From contig NZ_JNZY01000018.1 of NCBI RefSeq assembly GCF_000717655.1, positions 66,218 to 130,217 of the forward strand: DNA of 64,000 nucleotides. The letters are read 5' to 3'. This document shows, one piece after another, positions 47,091 to 55,718 of this stretch. Each line of letters begins with the position of its first letter. The stretch's first letter is position 1. This DNA comes from Streptomyces katrae (GTDB lineage Bacteria; Actinomycetota; Actinomycetes; Streptomycetales; Streptomycetaceae). The position numbers and the translations under genes are program-made. Under the pieces are notes generated by a model, which saw only the letters and a program-made list of their open reading frames with translations, did not search any database and was not told the origin of the DNA.

Positions 47091-47759
47091 CTACTTCTCC
47101 TGCTTCTCGGCGGCGCTCTGAACGTCGTCAGATGCAGTGCCGCTCATGTTGTCCTTCTCGCCGTCCTGATCGGTCACGACGAGTTCCTGCAATGCCGCCC
47201 AACGGATGTCGACGGCGTCATGGTGGTGGTCCGGGTCGTCGTTCAGGCTGAGCCCGCAATCGGGGCACAGTCCGAGACAGTCCTCCCGGCACACCGGCTG
47301 CATGGGCAGTGCGAGCACCACCACATCCCGCAGCACGGGTTCGAGGTCGAACAAACCGTCCTCGAGGAAGAGCGTGTCCTCGTCGTCCTCGGCGTCGTCG
47401 GCCGGCTCCGCCTTGGTGCGGCTCCGGTCGTCGGCGTCAGGGTACGAGAACATCTCCTGGAAGTCCGCCTTGAGCTCGCGCTCGACGGGCTCCAGACACC
47501 TTACGCACTCCCCTACGGCCGATGCACGGGCGGTGCCTGTGACAAGCACCCCCTCCATGACCGACTCGAGGCGGAGACTGAGCTTCAGCGGGGCGCCTTC
47601 CGGTACCCCGATGACGCCGACGAGACCGAGGTCCGCCGGTGCCGCGATCTCACGGGACAGCCGCTGCATGGCACCAGGACGCCGACCCAGCTCGTGCGTG
47701 TCGAACACGAGAGGGTTGCGGTGGTCGAGGCGGGTATTCAGGGCCGTTCCTGCTTTCAC
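47091..47759 (-). CDS. YceD/DUF177 family protein
   Basis: Protein of about 216-236 residues encoded upstream of rpmF in most bacteria and linked to 23S rRNA or L32 metabolism in plants and E. coli. The core [19 protein letters not shown] and the Cys motifs ([25 protein letters not shown]) are family features. The start is unclear. The GTG given here has no good ribosome binding site. Conservation begins at LNTRLDHRN, where AGGAAC precedes a CTG at 47741. An ATG also exists at 47801. The tail after residue 185 is variable and charged. Confidence 0.85.
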   Translation of the reverse strand: MKAGTALNTRLDHRNPLVFDTHELGRRPGAMQRLSREIAAPADLGLVGVIGVPEGAPLKLSLRLESVMEGVLVTGTARASAVGECVRCLEPVERELKADFQEMFSYPDADDRSRTKAEPADDAEDDEDTLFLEDGLFDLEPVLRDVVVLALPMQPVCREDCLGLCPDCGLSLNDDPDHHHDAVDIRWAALQELVVTDQDGEKDNMSGTASDDVQSAAEKQEK

Positions 47760-47870
47760 AGATCGCTGAAGATCAAGATTTCCGCCACTTGCGGGCAGCA
47801 TGGATCGCGGTGCATACGCGCGACCGAAGAGCCAGGATACCCGGCGCTTCGCTCTGAGCCCAATCCGGCC

Positions 47871-48923
47871 CTAGCGTCCCTGTTCGTACTGGCGCAGCTG
47901 GTCCAGGTTGATCATGCTCGTGTCGAAGAAGCTGGTCTCGTCGAGGGCGGGCTGCTGGGGCTGCTGCTGCGGGGCCTGCGGCTGCTGCGGGTAGGCCGCA
48001 TAGGGGTCCGGCTGCTGCTCGTAGCCCATCGTCGCGTACGGATCCGGCTGCTGGACCTGCTGCTGGTAGCCGTAGGGGTCCTGGTAGCCGTAGGCGTCGT
48101 GCTGCTGGGACTGCTGGTGCTGCGGGTAGCCGTACGCGTCGTACGCGGGCTCCTGCTGGGCCTGCGCCGGGATCGCGGGACCCATGGGGGCCGCCGGCTC
48201 CGCCAGGCCCGCCAGGAAGTCCGCGTCGCTCGCCGAGCGGGACTGCTGCGCGCCGGCGGCGTCCTGGGCGGCCATGTGCGCGCCGAGGTCGTCCGTGGGC
48301 ACCCGGCCCAGCAGCTTCTGGCGGCCCCGGCCGACCGCCTCGAGGGTCTTGGAGAGCACCGCCTCGAAGGTCGCCAGCTTGGTGTCCACGTACGCGTCCG
48401 CCTGCTGCCGCTGCGTCTGCGGATCGTGGCTGCGCTCGGGCGCGTCCGCGTCGGGGTAACCCTGGTCGTCCAGGCCCGGGCCGCGGCCCAGCAGCTTCTC
48501 GCGGCCGCGGTCGACCGAGCCGATGGTCTTGGTGAGCACGACCTCGAAGTTCGCGAGCTTGCTGTCGACGTAGTCGTCGGCCTCGGCCCGGATCTCCTCG
48601 GCCTCCCTGCGGGCGTCCGCCAGGATCCGGTCCGCCTCCGCCTGGGAGCGGCGCGCGACCTCGGTGTCGGAGATCAGCGAACCGCGCTGGGCGTGCGCGG
48701 ACTCGATGATGCGCTCCGCCTCGCGGCGGGCGTCCTCGACCATCTGCTCCCGGCCGCCGATGAGCTCCTGCGCCTGCGCGAGCGAGCCGGGGAGCGCCTG
48801 GCGGACCTCCTCGAGCTGGGCGAGCAGCTCGGCGCGGTTGATCACGCAGGAGGCCGACATGGGCATGGACCGGGCGCCGCCGACGGCCGCGACGATCTCG
48901 TCGAGCTTCTTCTGCACGTCCAT
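47871..48923 (-). CDS. SepIVA/DivIVA-like coiled-coil protein
   Basis: A 350-residue protein (MDVQKKLDEIVAAVGGARSM to QLRQYEQGR) with a coiled-coil N-terminal half (QMVEDARREAERIIESAHAQ and following heptads). A segment of about 34 residues occurs twice: DDYVDSKLANFEVVLTKTIG and DAYVDTKLATFEAVLSKTLE, each followed by a GRGRxKLLGR-type end. The C-terminal third is rich in Gln, Tyr and Pro. In mycobacteria the gene next to yceD encodes SepIVA, a septation and cell wall factor. Homology is inferred from position and the coiled-coil architecture. Confidence 0.8.
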   Translation of the reverse strand: MDVQKKLDEIVAAVGGARSMPMSASCVINRAELLAQLEEVRQALPGSLAQAQELIGGREQMVEDARREAERIIESAHAQRGSLISDTEVARRSQAEADRILADARREAEEIRAEADDYVDSKLANFEVVLTKTIGSVDRGREKLLGRGPGLDDQGYPDADAPERSHDPQTQRQQADAYVDTKLATFEAVLSKTLEAVGRGRQKLLGRVPTDDLGAHMAAQDAAGAQQSRSASDADFLAGLAEPAAPMGPAIPAQAQQEPAYDAYGYPQHQQSQQHDAYGYQDPYGYQQQVQQPDPYATMGYEQQPDPYAAYPQQPQAPQQQPQQPALDETSFFDTSMINLDQLRQYEQGR

Positions 48924-49026
48924 GGGGGCTCGCACTCTCTCGGCCTCGGGCGGTTCCTGAGACGGACGGGACGACTGTAAGGCCACCGGGCGAAGGCCCG
49001 ACACCGACTGACGGCCCGTCAGCCGG

Positions 49027-49506
49027 TCAGCGGCCGGCGAGCCGCTCGGTCAGCGCCGCGTGCACGTGCGGCGGCAGCAGGTGGGCGACGTCGCCGCCCC
49101 AGGTCGCGACCTCCTTGACCAGGGAGGAGGACAGGAAGCTGTAGGTGGGGTTGGTCGGCACGAACAGCGTTTCGACGCCCGAGAGCCCCATGTTCATCTG
49201 GGCCATCTGGAGCTCGTAGTCGAAGTCGCTGACGGCGCGCAGGCCCTTGACGATGGCCGGGATGTCGCGCTGCTTGCAGAAGTCGACGAGGAGGCCGTGG
49301 AAGGACTCCACCTCGACGTTGCCGTAGTCGGCGGTCGCCTCGCGGATCAGCTCGATCCGCTCCTCGACGGTGAACAGCCCCTGCTTCGACTGGTTGATCA
49401 TCACGGCGACGTGGACGACGTCGTAGAGCCGGGAGGCCCGGCCGATGATGTCGAGGTGTCCGTTGGTGATGGGGTCGAACGACCCGGGACAGACGGCTCG
49501 GCGCAA
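49027..49506 (-). CDS. coaD: Phosphopantetheine adenylyltransferase
   Basis: Penultimate step of coenzyme A synthesis. The 159-residue protein has the nucleotidyltransferase motif AVCPGSFDPITNGHLDII with the T/HxGH-type site, and the conserved RAVSDFDYELQMAQMN and FLSSSLVKEVA. I start it at the TTG at 49506 (LRRAVCPGS), preceded by GAGGG at 7 bases, because this gives the family length. ATG codons at 49539 and 49536, overlapping the rsmD stop, are the alternative and would add 10-11 residues. Confidence 0.94.
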   Translation of the reverse strand: MRRAVCPGSFDPITNGHLDIIGRASRLYDVVHVAVMINQSKQGLFTVEERIELIREATADYGNVEVESFHGLLVDFCKQRDIPAIVKGLRAVSDFDYELQMAQMNMGLSGVETLFVPTNPTYSFLSSSLVKEVATWGGDVAHLLPPHVHAALTERLAGR

Positions 49507-49535
49507 CTTGGGTCCCTCGCTCTTCGGTGCGGGCA

Positions 49536-50114
49536 TCATGAGTCTTCGCTGGTGAAGGCGGCGCGGCCGTACCAAAGGGTGCCTTCGCCGTACTTGCGGG
49601 AGCGCAGCGGCTCGAACCCCTCGGGCCATGGGAACGCACCGCTCCTCGTACCGCGCTCCACGGTGACGAGCGCATCGTCCGTGAGCCAGCCATTGGCGCG
49701 GAGTGTGAGGAGGATCTCGCCAAGATCGCCGTGCTCGACGGCGTACGGCGGGTCCAGGAAGACGACGTCGTACGGGTCCCCGCCCGCCGCGGCCGCCACG
49801 ATCTGCTCCGCCTTGCCGGCCCGGAACTCGGCGCCGGGCAGGCCCAGCGCCTTGATGTTGTCCCGGATCGCCTTGGCGGCCTTGGCCTCGGGCTCGACCA
49901 GCAGCGCGTGCGAGGCGCCGCGGGAGAGGGCCTCCAGGCCGACGGCGCCGGAGCCGGCGTACAGGTCGAGCACCCGGGCCCCCTCGACGCCGTGCAGCGA
50001 CTCCCAGGTCGAGAACAGGCCTTCGCGCATCCGGTCCGAGGTCGGCCGGGTGCCGGTGCCCGGGGGCACGGTCAGCCGTCGCCCGCCGGCGCTGCCGGCG
50101 ATCACGCGGGTCAT
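49536..50114 (-). CDS. rsmD: 16S rRNA (guanine966-N2)-methyltransferase RsmD
   Basis: Methylates G966 of 16S rRNA. The 192-residue protein begins MTRVIAGSAGGRRLTVPPG and has motif I VLDLYAGSGAVGLEALSRGA and the catalytic DPPY in DVVFLDPPYAVEH. The ATG at 50114 is supported by the family start. An upstream ATG at 50159 is not. It lies between recG and coaD, and the rsmD-coaD order is widely conserved. Confidence 0.96.
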   Translation of the reverse strand: MTRVIAGSAGGRRLTVPPGTGTRPTSDRMREGLFSTWESLHGVEGARVLDLYAGSGAVGLEALSRGASHALLVEPEAKAAKAIRDNIKALGLPGAEFRAGKAEQIVAAAAGGDPYDVVFLDPPYAVEHGDLGEILLTLRANGWLTDDALVTVERGTRSGAFPWPEGFEPLRSRKYGEGTLWYGRAAFTSEDS

Positions 50115-50210
50115 CTGGGGTCCTTCGGTACGACGGTGATGGCTACTGCGGAGTTCCACGATAGGTCGTACCGCGCGGGGCGGCCCCGGGCGGTACCGGG
50201 CGGCGGCGGC

Positions 50211-53200
50211 TCAGCCCTTCTCCAGGTACTGCTCCCGCTCGGTGTCCAGCAGGGCCTCCAAGGCGCTGCGCAGCCCCGGCAGCCCCGCCAGCTCGGGGTC
50301 TTCGGCGACCACGCGGGTGGCTTCCTCCCGGGCCTGGGCGATGACCTCCTCGTCCTCGATGACCGCGAGCATGCGCAGCGAGGTCCGCACGCCCGACTGG
50401 GCCTGGCCCAGGACGTCGCCCTCCCGGCGCTGCTCGAGGTCGATCCGGGAGAGCTCGAAACCGTCCAGGGTGGCGGCGACGGCCGCGAGCCGGGCCCGGG
50501 CGGGGCTCGCCTCGTGCATCTCGCTGACCAGCAGGCACAGACCCGGCGCGGAGCCGCGGCCGACGCGGCCGCGCAGCTGGTGGAGCTGGGAGACGCCGAA
50601 CCGGTCCGCGTCCATGATCACCATGACCGTGGAGTTCGGGACGTTCACGCCGACCTCGATGACGGTGGTGGCGACGAGCACCTTGACCTCGCCGGCGGCG
50701 AAGCGGCGCATGACGTCGTCCTTGTCGGCCGGGTCCATCCGGCCGTGCAGCACCTCCACCGACAGCCCGGCGAGCGGCCCGCGGGTGAGCTGCTCGGCGA
50801 TCTCCAGGACGGCCAGCGGCGGCCGCTTCTCGCCGTCGTCCTCGGCGGACTTCTTCTTCTGGTTCTTCGGGTCGTCCTCGCCGTCGCCGATGCGCGGGCA
50901 CACCACGTAAGCCTGGTGCCCGTTCTCGACCTCCTCCCGCACCCGCTCCCAGGCCCGGGTCAGGAAGTGCGGCTTGTCCTTGGCCGGTACGACGTGGGTG
51001 GCGATCGGGGAGCGGCCGGCGGGCAGCTGGTCGAGGACGGAGGTCTCCAGGTCCCCGAAGACGGTCATCGCGACGGTGCGCGGGATCGGGGTCGCGGTCA
51101 TCACCAGCAGGTGCGGGGGCTGCTTCCCCTTGGACCGCAGCGCGTCGCGCTGCTCCACCCCGAAGCGGTGCTGTTCGTCGACCACGACCAGGCCGAGATC
51201 GTGGAACTGCACCTTGTCCTCGATGAGCGCGTGCGTGCCGATCACGATGCCGGCCTCGCCGGTGACCAGGTCGAGCAGGGCCTGGCGGCGCGCGGGCATC
51301 CCCATGGAGCCGGTGAGCAGCACGACCTTGGTGCCCCGGCCGGAGCCGCCGAGCATCCCCCCTTCGGCGAGCTCGCCCATCATCTCGGTGATGGACCGGT
51401 GGTGCTGCTGGGCGAGCACCTCGGTGGGCGCGAGCATGGCGGCCTGCCCCCCGCAGTCCACGACGCCGAGCATGGCCCGCAGCGCCACCATCGTGTTGTG
51501 CGTCACCGTGAAGTTGTCGGTCACATAGGCGCGGCTCGGATGCTCGACGCTGATGCACTGGACCGGCTTGGGCCCGACGTGTTCCACAGCCCGGATGCCA
51601 CGCCGGAAGGTGTCGTACTCCGGCCTCGGCCGCACGCGTGCCGCCTTGCGCGGCAGCCGGAACGGCTCGAACTCCCCGGGCAGCGCAACGGACACGCTGA
51701 AGGCCGCGTTCTCGGGCAGCACACGAGCCCGCCCGCCGAGAGAGCGCACGAGCCAGGCCACGTCCTGCGCCAACCGGAGGGAGGCGGAGCAGAACGACAT
51801 GCCCGTTCCGTTCGCCTGAAGCGTCCCCTCCGTGTCCATGAGCCCTTGCAGGACCGCCAAGCGGTCCTTGACGGGTGCGTTCTTGTAGACGTCCGGGACG
51901 AACTTGTCAGGTGAGGTCGCACCCCACAGCCCCAGATCACGAACCGCCTGGATGACGGGATGGGGCCGGGCGCCGCTCCCCGGCCCGCTCATCCGGATCG
52001 TGTAGTCGCAGGCGGATCCGGGCACACCGGTCACCTCGCAGTGCGGGGCGACCGCCGCCTCGACCGCAGCCAGAACCTCGTCGTCCGTCGTGCACAGTCT
52101 CAGGTCGTGCCGGAAGGAGCCGTCACCGAGGAGCACGCCCATCAGGTAGGGATCAAGCGGGGGGTGGTCGCCGTCACCGAGGTCCACGGGGACGGCTACC
52201 GGCAGGTACCACTTGCTGGATCCGTTGGCCTCGTGCAGGTCCGAGCGGATCTCCCTTGTGGTCATCACCTCGGGCTCTTGGCCGCGGTGCCATCCACAGC
52301 TCGTGCCGACGATCCACAGGTGCTCGTCATCGCACTCGACAGCGCTCCCGTCCGAGAGGACCACCCGCCACACATCGCGTTCTCCCTGCGGGAAGACACC
52401 GCCCACGAGTGCGATCTCGCCGGAGGGCACCACCACCTCGTCCCCGACCTCGATGTCTCCCATGGGGCGGAAACCCGTGGGTGTCAGGACCAGGGAGTCG
52501 AGGGGCTGGGCCTTGCCCGAGCCGACCTCCCCTTGGAGGAGGCGGTGCATGGGGTGGTTCGTGGCGAGGTCTTCGAAGATTTCGCGGGAGACGGTCTGCT
52601 GGCCGTCGGTGAGGGTGAAGGGGAGTTTGGCGTCGAAGGCGTCGAGCAGGCCGTCCGGGGCGGGGCGGCGGGGGACGGCCGGGAGCTGGGAGTCGGCGTG
52701 CCGGCGGCGGGCCAGGGCGACCTGGAGGACGAAGGCCTCGTCCCACTTCAGCCGCTGCCGGGCGTCGTCGATGTCGGCCTTGGTGGCCGGTCGGTGGATC
52801 TTCAGCAGGGCCTCGGTCAGGGGGACCAGCCCGCGGCCCTCGCGCAGTGCGTCCGGCAGCGGGTCCACGGCCTCCCGGGCGCTGGGCAGCACGGCGTCCA
52901 CGCACTTGGCGATCTTCCAGGACTCCAGCTTGGCGCAGGCCGGGTAGATCGGGATGAGCTGGTTGGCGAACGCGGTGGCGGCGTCCCGGTCGGAGGCCTC
53001 CGCGCCGAGCGGCTCGTACGCGGGGTGGGCCAGCTGGAGCTTGCGGTTGAACATCGAGACCTTGCCCGCGAACATCGCGCGGCTGCCCGGCAGCAGCTCC
53101 TTGTGCGGCTTGTGGACGCCCGCCCCGAAGAAGACCAGCTGGAGGCGGCCGCTGCCGTCGGTGATGGTCACCTCCAGGCGCTTGCCGCGGCCCCCGTTGA

Positions 53201-53438
53201 ACGTCAGGATCCGGGCGTCGGCGACCTGGGCGACCACCGTCACGTGCTCGTCGATCTGGTCGGCGAGCTCCGCCAGCGAGGTCAGCTCGCCGCGCTCGGC
53301 GTACCGCCGCGGGTAGTGGTGGAGCAGGTCCAGGGCCGTGTGCAGGCCGAGCTGCTCGGCCAGCACCTTGGCGGTGGCGGGGCCGAGCGTCTTCTTGAGG
53401 TCTTCGTCGAGCGCGGGCACGTGTTCATTGCACACCAT
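50211..53438 (-). CDS. recG: ATP-dependent DNA helicase RecG with an in-frame intein
   Basis: Branch-migration helicase that regresses stalled replication forks and processes Holliday junctions. The precursor is 1075 residues. Removing the intein (310-648) leaves 736, a normal RecG. Exteins show the wedge/OB domain (about 60-150), Walker A split as GEVGSGK / TMVAL, motif Ia MLAPTEVLAQQHH, DEQHRFG, TATPIPRT, and the C-terminal motifs VATTVIEVGVNVPN and QLRGRVGRG. Without protein splicing the helicase would lack an intact ATP site. The ATG at 53438 is 16 bases from the end of the FakA-like gene. Confidence 0.95.
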   Translation of the reverse strand: MVCNEHVPALDEDLKKTLGPATAKVLAEQLGLHTALDLLHHYPRRYAERGELTSLAELADQIDEHVTVVAQVADARILTFNGGRGKRLEVTITDGSGRLQLVFFGAGVHKPHKELLPGSRAMFAGKVSMFNRKLQLAHPAYEPLGAEASDRDAATAFANQLIPIYPACAKLESWKIAKCVDAVLPSAREAVDPLPDALREGRGLVPLTEALLKIHRPATKADIDDARQRLKWDEAFVLQVALARRRHADSQLPAVPRRPAPDGLLDAFDAKLPFTLTDGQQTVSREIFEDLATNHPMHRLLQGEVGSGKAQPLDSLVLTPTGFRPMGDIEVGDEVVVPSGEIALVGGVFPQGERDVWRVVLSDGSAVECDDEHLWIVGTSCGWHRGQEPEVMTTREIRSDLHEANGSSKWYLPVAVPVDLGDGDHPPLDPYLMGVLLGDGSFRHDLRLCTTDDEVLAAVEAAVAPHCEVTGVPGSACDYTIRMSGPGSGARPHPVIQAVRDLGLWGATSPDKFVPDVYKNAPVKDRLAVLQGLMDTEGTLQANGTGMSFCSASLRLAQDVAWLVRSLGGRARVLPENAAFSVSVALPGEFEPFRLPRKAARVRPRPEYDTFRRGIRAVEHVGPKPVQCISVEHPSRAYVTDNFTVTHNTMVALRAMLGVVDCGGQAAMLAPTEVLAQQHHRSITEMMGELAEGGMLGGSGRGTKVVLLTGSMGMPARRQALLDLVTGEAGIVIGTHALIEDKVQFHDLGLVVVDEQHRFGVEQRDALRSKGKQPPHLLVMTATPIPRTVAMTVFGDLETSVLDQLPAGRSPIATHVVPAKDKPHFLTRAWERVREEVENGHQAYVVCPRIGDGEDDPKNQKKKSAEDDGEKRPPLAVLEIAEQLTRGPLAGLSVEVLHGRMDPADKDDVMRRFAAGEVKVLVATTVIEVGVNVPNSTVMVIMDADRFGVSQLHQLRGRVGRGSAPGLCLLVSEMHEASPARARLAAVAATLDGFELSRIDLEQRREGDVLGQAQSGVRTSLRMLAVIEDEEVIAQAREEATRVVAEDPELAGLPGLRSALEALLDTEREQYLEKG
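51495..52511 (-). other. RecG intein (class 3 type) with LAGLIDADG homing endonuclease motifs
   Basis: A 339-residue intein at RecG residues 310-648. It starts with Ala (AQPLDSLVLTPTGFRPMGDI), so the usual Cys/Ser nucleophile is missing, and ends VTHN before Thr of the C-extein. The W-C-T set that defines class 3 inteins is present: Trp66 in DEHLW (block B), Cys319 in VQCISVEH (block F) and Thr337 in VTHN (block G). A dodecapeptide-type endonuclease is suggested by LMGVLLGDG (432-440) and LQGLMDTEG (530-538). It interrupts the Walker A motif between Lys and Thr. Confidence 0.93.
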
Positions 53439-53454
53439 CGCGCTGACAAGCCGG

Positions 53455-55149
53455 CTATTCGACCCCGATGAGGAGGGGCGCCGAGTACCGGCCGCCGCGG
53501 TAGGTGACGGTGTCCACCGCCAGGTGCCCGTGCTGTACGTACGCCTCCAGGCGCTCGGCGAGGGCGTCCGGGACCTCAGGTCCCAGGACCAGGGTGACGA
53601 GTTCGCCGCCGGAGCCCAGCATCCGCTCCAGGACCGCCTCGGCGGTCTCGGTGAGGCCGGAGCCGATGACGGCGACGTCTCCGTCGATGAGCCCGAGCAC
53701 GTCCCCGGCCTGGCAGATGCCGGCGGAGGTGAAGGACTGCCGTTCGGCGACGGCGAGTTCCGCGTAGCGGGTGGCGCCGGCCGCCGCGGTCATGGCGACG
53801 ACGTCCTCGTCGAAGCTGCCGTCCGGGTCGTGCACGGCGAGGGCGGCCAGGCCCTGCACCGCGGACCGGGTGGGGATCACCGCCACCCGTACGCCGTCGG
53901 CGCGGACGCGCTCGGCCGCGGCGGCCGCCGCCGCGCGCTGGTCGGCGCCGCCGGGCAGCAGCACCACCTCGCGGGCGTGCGCGCGCCGGATGGCATCGAC
54001 GAGTGCGGCGGCGTCCGGGGCCTCTCCGGGGCGGGCGAGCACGGTGGTCGCGCCCGCCTCCCCGCACAGCCCGGCCAGCCCCTCGCCCGGGACCACGGCG
54101 ACCACGGCCCGCTGGACCCGTTCCTCGCGCGCCCGGCGCCGCTCGTCGCCGAAGTGGGTGATGCGGATCCGGTACGGCCGCCCCGCGATCACGCCCGCCT
54201 CCACCGCGGCGCCGGGGTCGTCGACGTGGACGTGCACGTTCCACAGTCCGTCGCCGCCGACCACCACCAGGGAGTCCCCGAGCCCGTCGAGGCGCTCGCG
54301 CAGCTCCGCCACGGCCGGTTCGGCGGCCTCCAGCAGGTAGATCACCTCGTACGCGGGCCCGCCCCGCTCCTCCGCGTCGCAGGGCTGCGGCGGCTGCGGT
54401 ACGGGGACGGCCCGGCCGCGGACCGCCTCGGCGGCGGGCTCCTGGCCGGACAGCGCCTGCCACAGTGCCCCGAGTACAGCGACCAGCCCGCAGCCCCCCG
54501 CGTCGACCACCCCGGCCCGGCCCAGCTCGGCCAGCTGCCCCGGGGTGTCCGCCAGGGCCGCGCGGGCCGCGTCGTAGGCCGCCCGGGCCACGTCGGCGGC
54601 GGTTCCGGCGGCCGCCCCGGCCGCCTCGCCGGCCCGTGCCGCCGCCGCGGCGACGGTGAGCATCGTGCCCTCCACCGGGTGTGCGACCGCCCGGTACGCC
54701 TCCTCGGCGGCCCGGGTCAGCGCCTGGGCCAGCAGCCGGCCCGGCCCGCGGTCCCCGGGCTCGTCCCCCAGTACGTCGGCCACGCCGCGCAGCAGCTGCG
54801 CCAGGATCGTCCCGGAGTTCCCCCGGGCGCCTATGAGGGCGCCGTGCGCGTAGGCCCGTACGGCCCGGGACAGGGAGGAGGGGGTCCGGGCCCCGGCGCC
54901 CGGCGCGGGCCCTGTGGTCTCGCTCACGTCCGCGGGCGCCGCCCCGAGTGCCTCGGCCAGTGCGCGGTCGGCCGACTCGGCGGTCAGGTAGAGGTTGGTG
55001 CCGGTGTCCGCGTCCGCGACCGGGTAGACGTTGATCGCGTCGATGTCCTCGCGGGCCCGGCCCAGTGCGGCCACGGCCAGCGAGCTCCAGGTCCGCACCG
55101 CTTCGGCGTCGAGCTCGTCAGGGTGCTGCGGCTGCGGCTCGTGCGGCAC
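53455..55149 (-). CDS. DAK2/DegV-fold kinase (YloV/FakA-like)
   Basis: A 564-residue two-domain protein. The N-terminal DhaL/DAK2 domain holds the ATP-binding sequence NVYPVADADTGTNLYLT and GALIGARGNSGTILAQLLRG. The C-terminal DegV-like part includes SLVVVGGDGLWNVHVHVDD and ends SAPLLIGVE. In firmicutes the FakA homologue phosphorylates fatty acids bound to FakB, and actinobacterial members are little studied. The GTG at 55149 has AAGGAGG 8 bases upstream. It lies between rpmB, which is divergent, and recG, as in many Gram-positive bacteria. Confidence 0.9.
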   Translation of the reverse strand: MPHEPQPQHPDELDAEAVRTWSSLAVAALGRAREDIDAINVYPVADADTGTNLYLTAESADRALAEALGAAPADVSETTGPAPGAGARTPSSLSRAVRAYAHGALIGARGNSGTILAQLLRGVADVLGDEPGDRGPGRLLAQALTRAAEEAYRAVAHPVEGTMLTVAAAAARAGEAAGAAAGTAADVARAAYDAARAALADTPGQLAELGRAGVVDAGGCGLVAVLGALWQALSGQEPAAEAVRGRAVPVPQPPQPCDAEERGGPAYEVIYLLEAAEPAVAELRERLDGLGDSLVVVGGDGLWNVHVHVDDPGAAVEAGVIAGRPYRIRITHFGDERRRAREERVQRAVVAVVPGEGLAGLCGEAGATTVLARPGEAPDAAALVDAIRRAHAREVVLLPGGADQRAAAAAAAERVRADGVRVAVIPTRSAVQGLAALAVHDPDGSFDEDVVAMTAAAGATRYAELAVAERQSFTSAGICQAGDVLGLIDGDVAVIGSGLTETAEAVLERMLGSGGELVTLVLGPEVPDALAERLEAYVQHGHLAVDTVTYRGGRYSAPLLIGVE

Positions 55150-55398
55150 CGGGCGTTCCTCCTTGTGCGGGCCAGGGTTCACCGCAGGGTAGCCAAGGAC
55201 TGCCGGGCGCCTCGGACCGCGGGGCGGGGTCGGCGGCAGCCATGGTAGTTTTCTTGGACGGACGCAGTCGTTGTATGCTGCTCCGGTTGCCCGATGAGAG
55301 TCGGGCCATTCCCCCGGCAAACCACTCAGACTTCTCAGACTTCTGATCCGGTGCGCCGGATTTCACTGTAAGTGCATCTGAAGTCTTTGGAGTGACCT
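55150..55398 (+). promoter_or_regulatory. Divergent region upstream of rpmB and the FakA-like gene
   Basis: This 249-base gap contains no gene. On the plus strand, TATGCT at 55274-55279 is a possible -10 element with a poor -35 (TTCTTG, 17 bases before). The rpmB leader carries a tandem TCAGACTTC repeat (near 55327-55344) and an ATCCGG/CCGGAT hairpin. Confidence 0.3.
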
Positions 55399-55584
55399 GT
55401 GGCTGCCAACTGCGACGTTTGCGCCAAGGGGCCGAGCTTCGGCAACAACATCTCCCACTCGCACCGCCGCACCTCGCGTCGCTGGAACCCGAACATCCAG
55501 CGCGTTCGTGCCATGGTCAGTGGGACGCCGAAGCGCCTCAACGTCTGCACCTCGTGCATCAAGGCCGGCAAGGTCTCGCGCTGA
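55399..55584 (+). CDS. rpmB: 50S ribosomal protein L28
   Basis: A 61-residue protein (MAANCDVCAKGPSFGNNISH to KAGKVSR) with two CxxC pairs (CDVC and CTSC), the zinc-binding form. The start is a GTG at 55399 with TTTGGAG upstream. Divergent from the FakA-like gene, as in other Gram-positive genomes. A clear intrinsic terminator follows. Confidence 0.97.
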   Translation: MAANCDVCAKGPSFGNNISHSHRRTSRRWNPNIQRVRAMVSGTPKRLNVCTSCIKAGKVSR

Positions 55585-55622
55585 CGCCAACCGTCGTAGC
55601 GCAGCCCTTTCCGGTTGCCAAG

Positions 55623-55653
55623 AAGGCCGGTCCACCTCGTGGACCGGCCTTTT
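55623..55653 (+). terminator. Intrinsic terminator of rpmB
   Basis: A 13-bp perfect stem (AAGGCCGGTCCAC with GTGGACCGGCCTT) closes a CTC loop and ends in a T run (TTTT across the stem end). It lies 39 bases after the stop. Confidence 0.85.
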
Positions 55654-55677
55654 GCCTTGCCCGGACCGACCGGGCCT

Positions 55678-55711
55678 GAAGACCACCGCGTCACGTGACG
55701 CGGTGGTCTTC
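55678..55711. terminator. Perfect palindrome between rpmB and thiD
   Basis: 17-bp arms without spacer (GAAGACCACCGCGTCAC and its complement), 8 bases before the thiD stop codon. It serves as a terminator for thiD from the right, and may back up the rpmB terminator from the left. Confidence 0.6.
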
Positions 55712-55718
55712 TGCGGTT

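Noticed and set aside
51495..52511. Reading the recG interruption as a disrupted pseudogene or a separate inserted gene
   Set aside because: The frame is open throughout, the borders fall at an intein-type splice junction, and the extein parts rejoin to a normal RecG.
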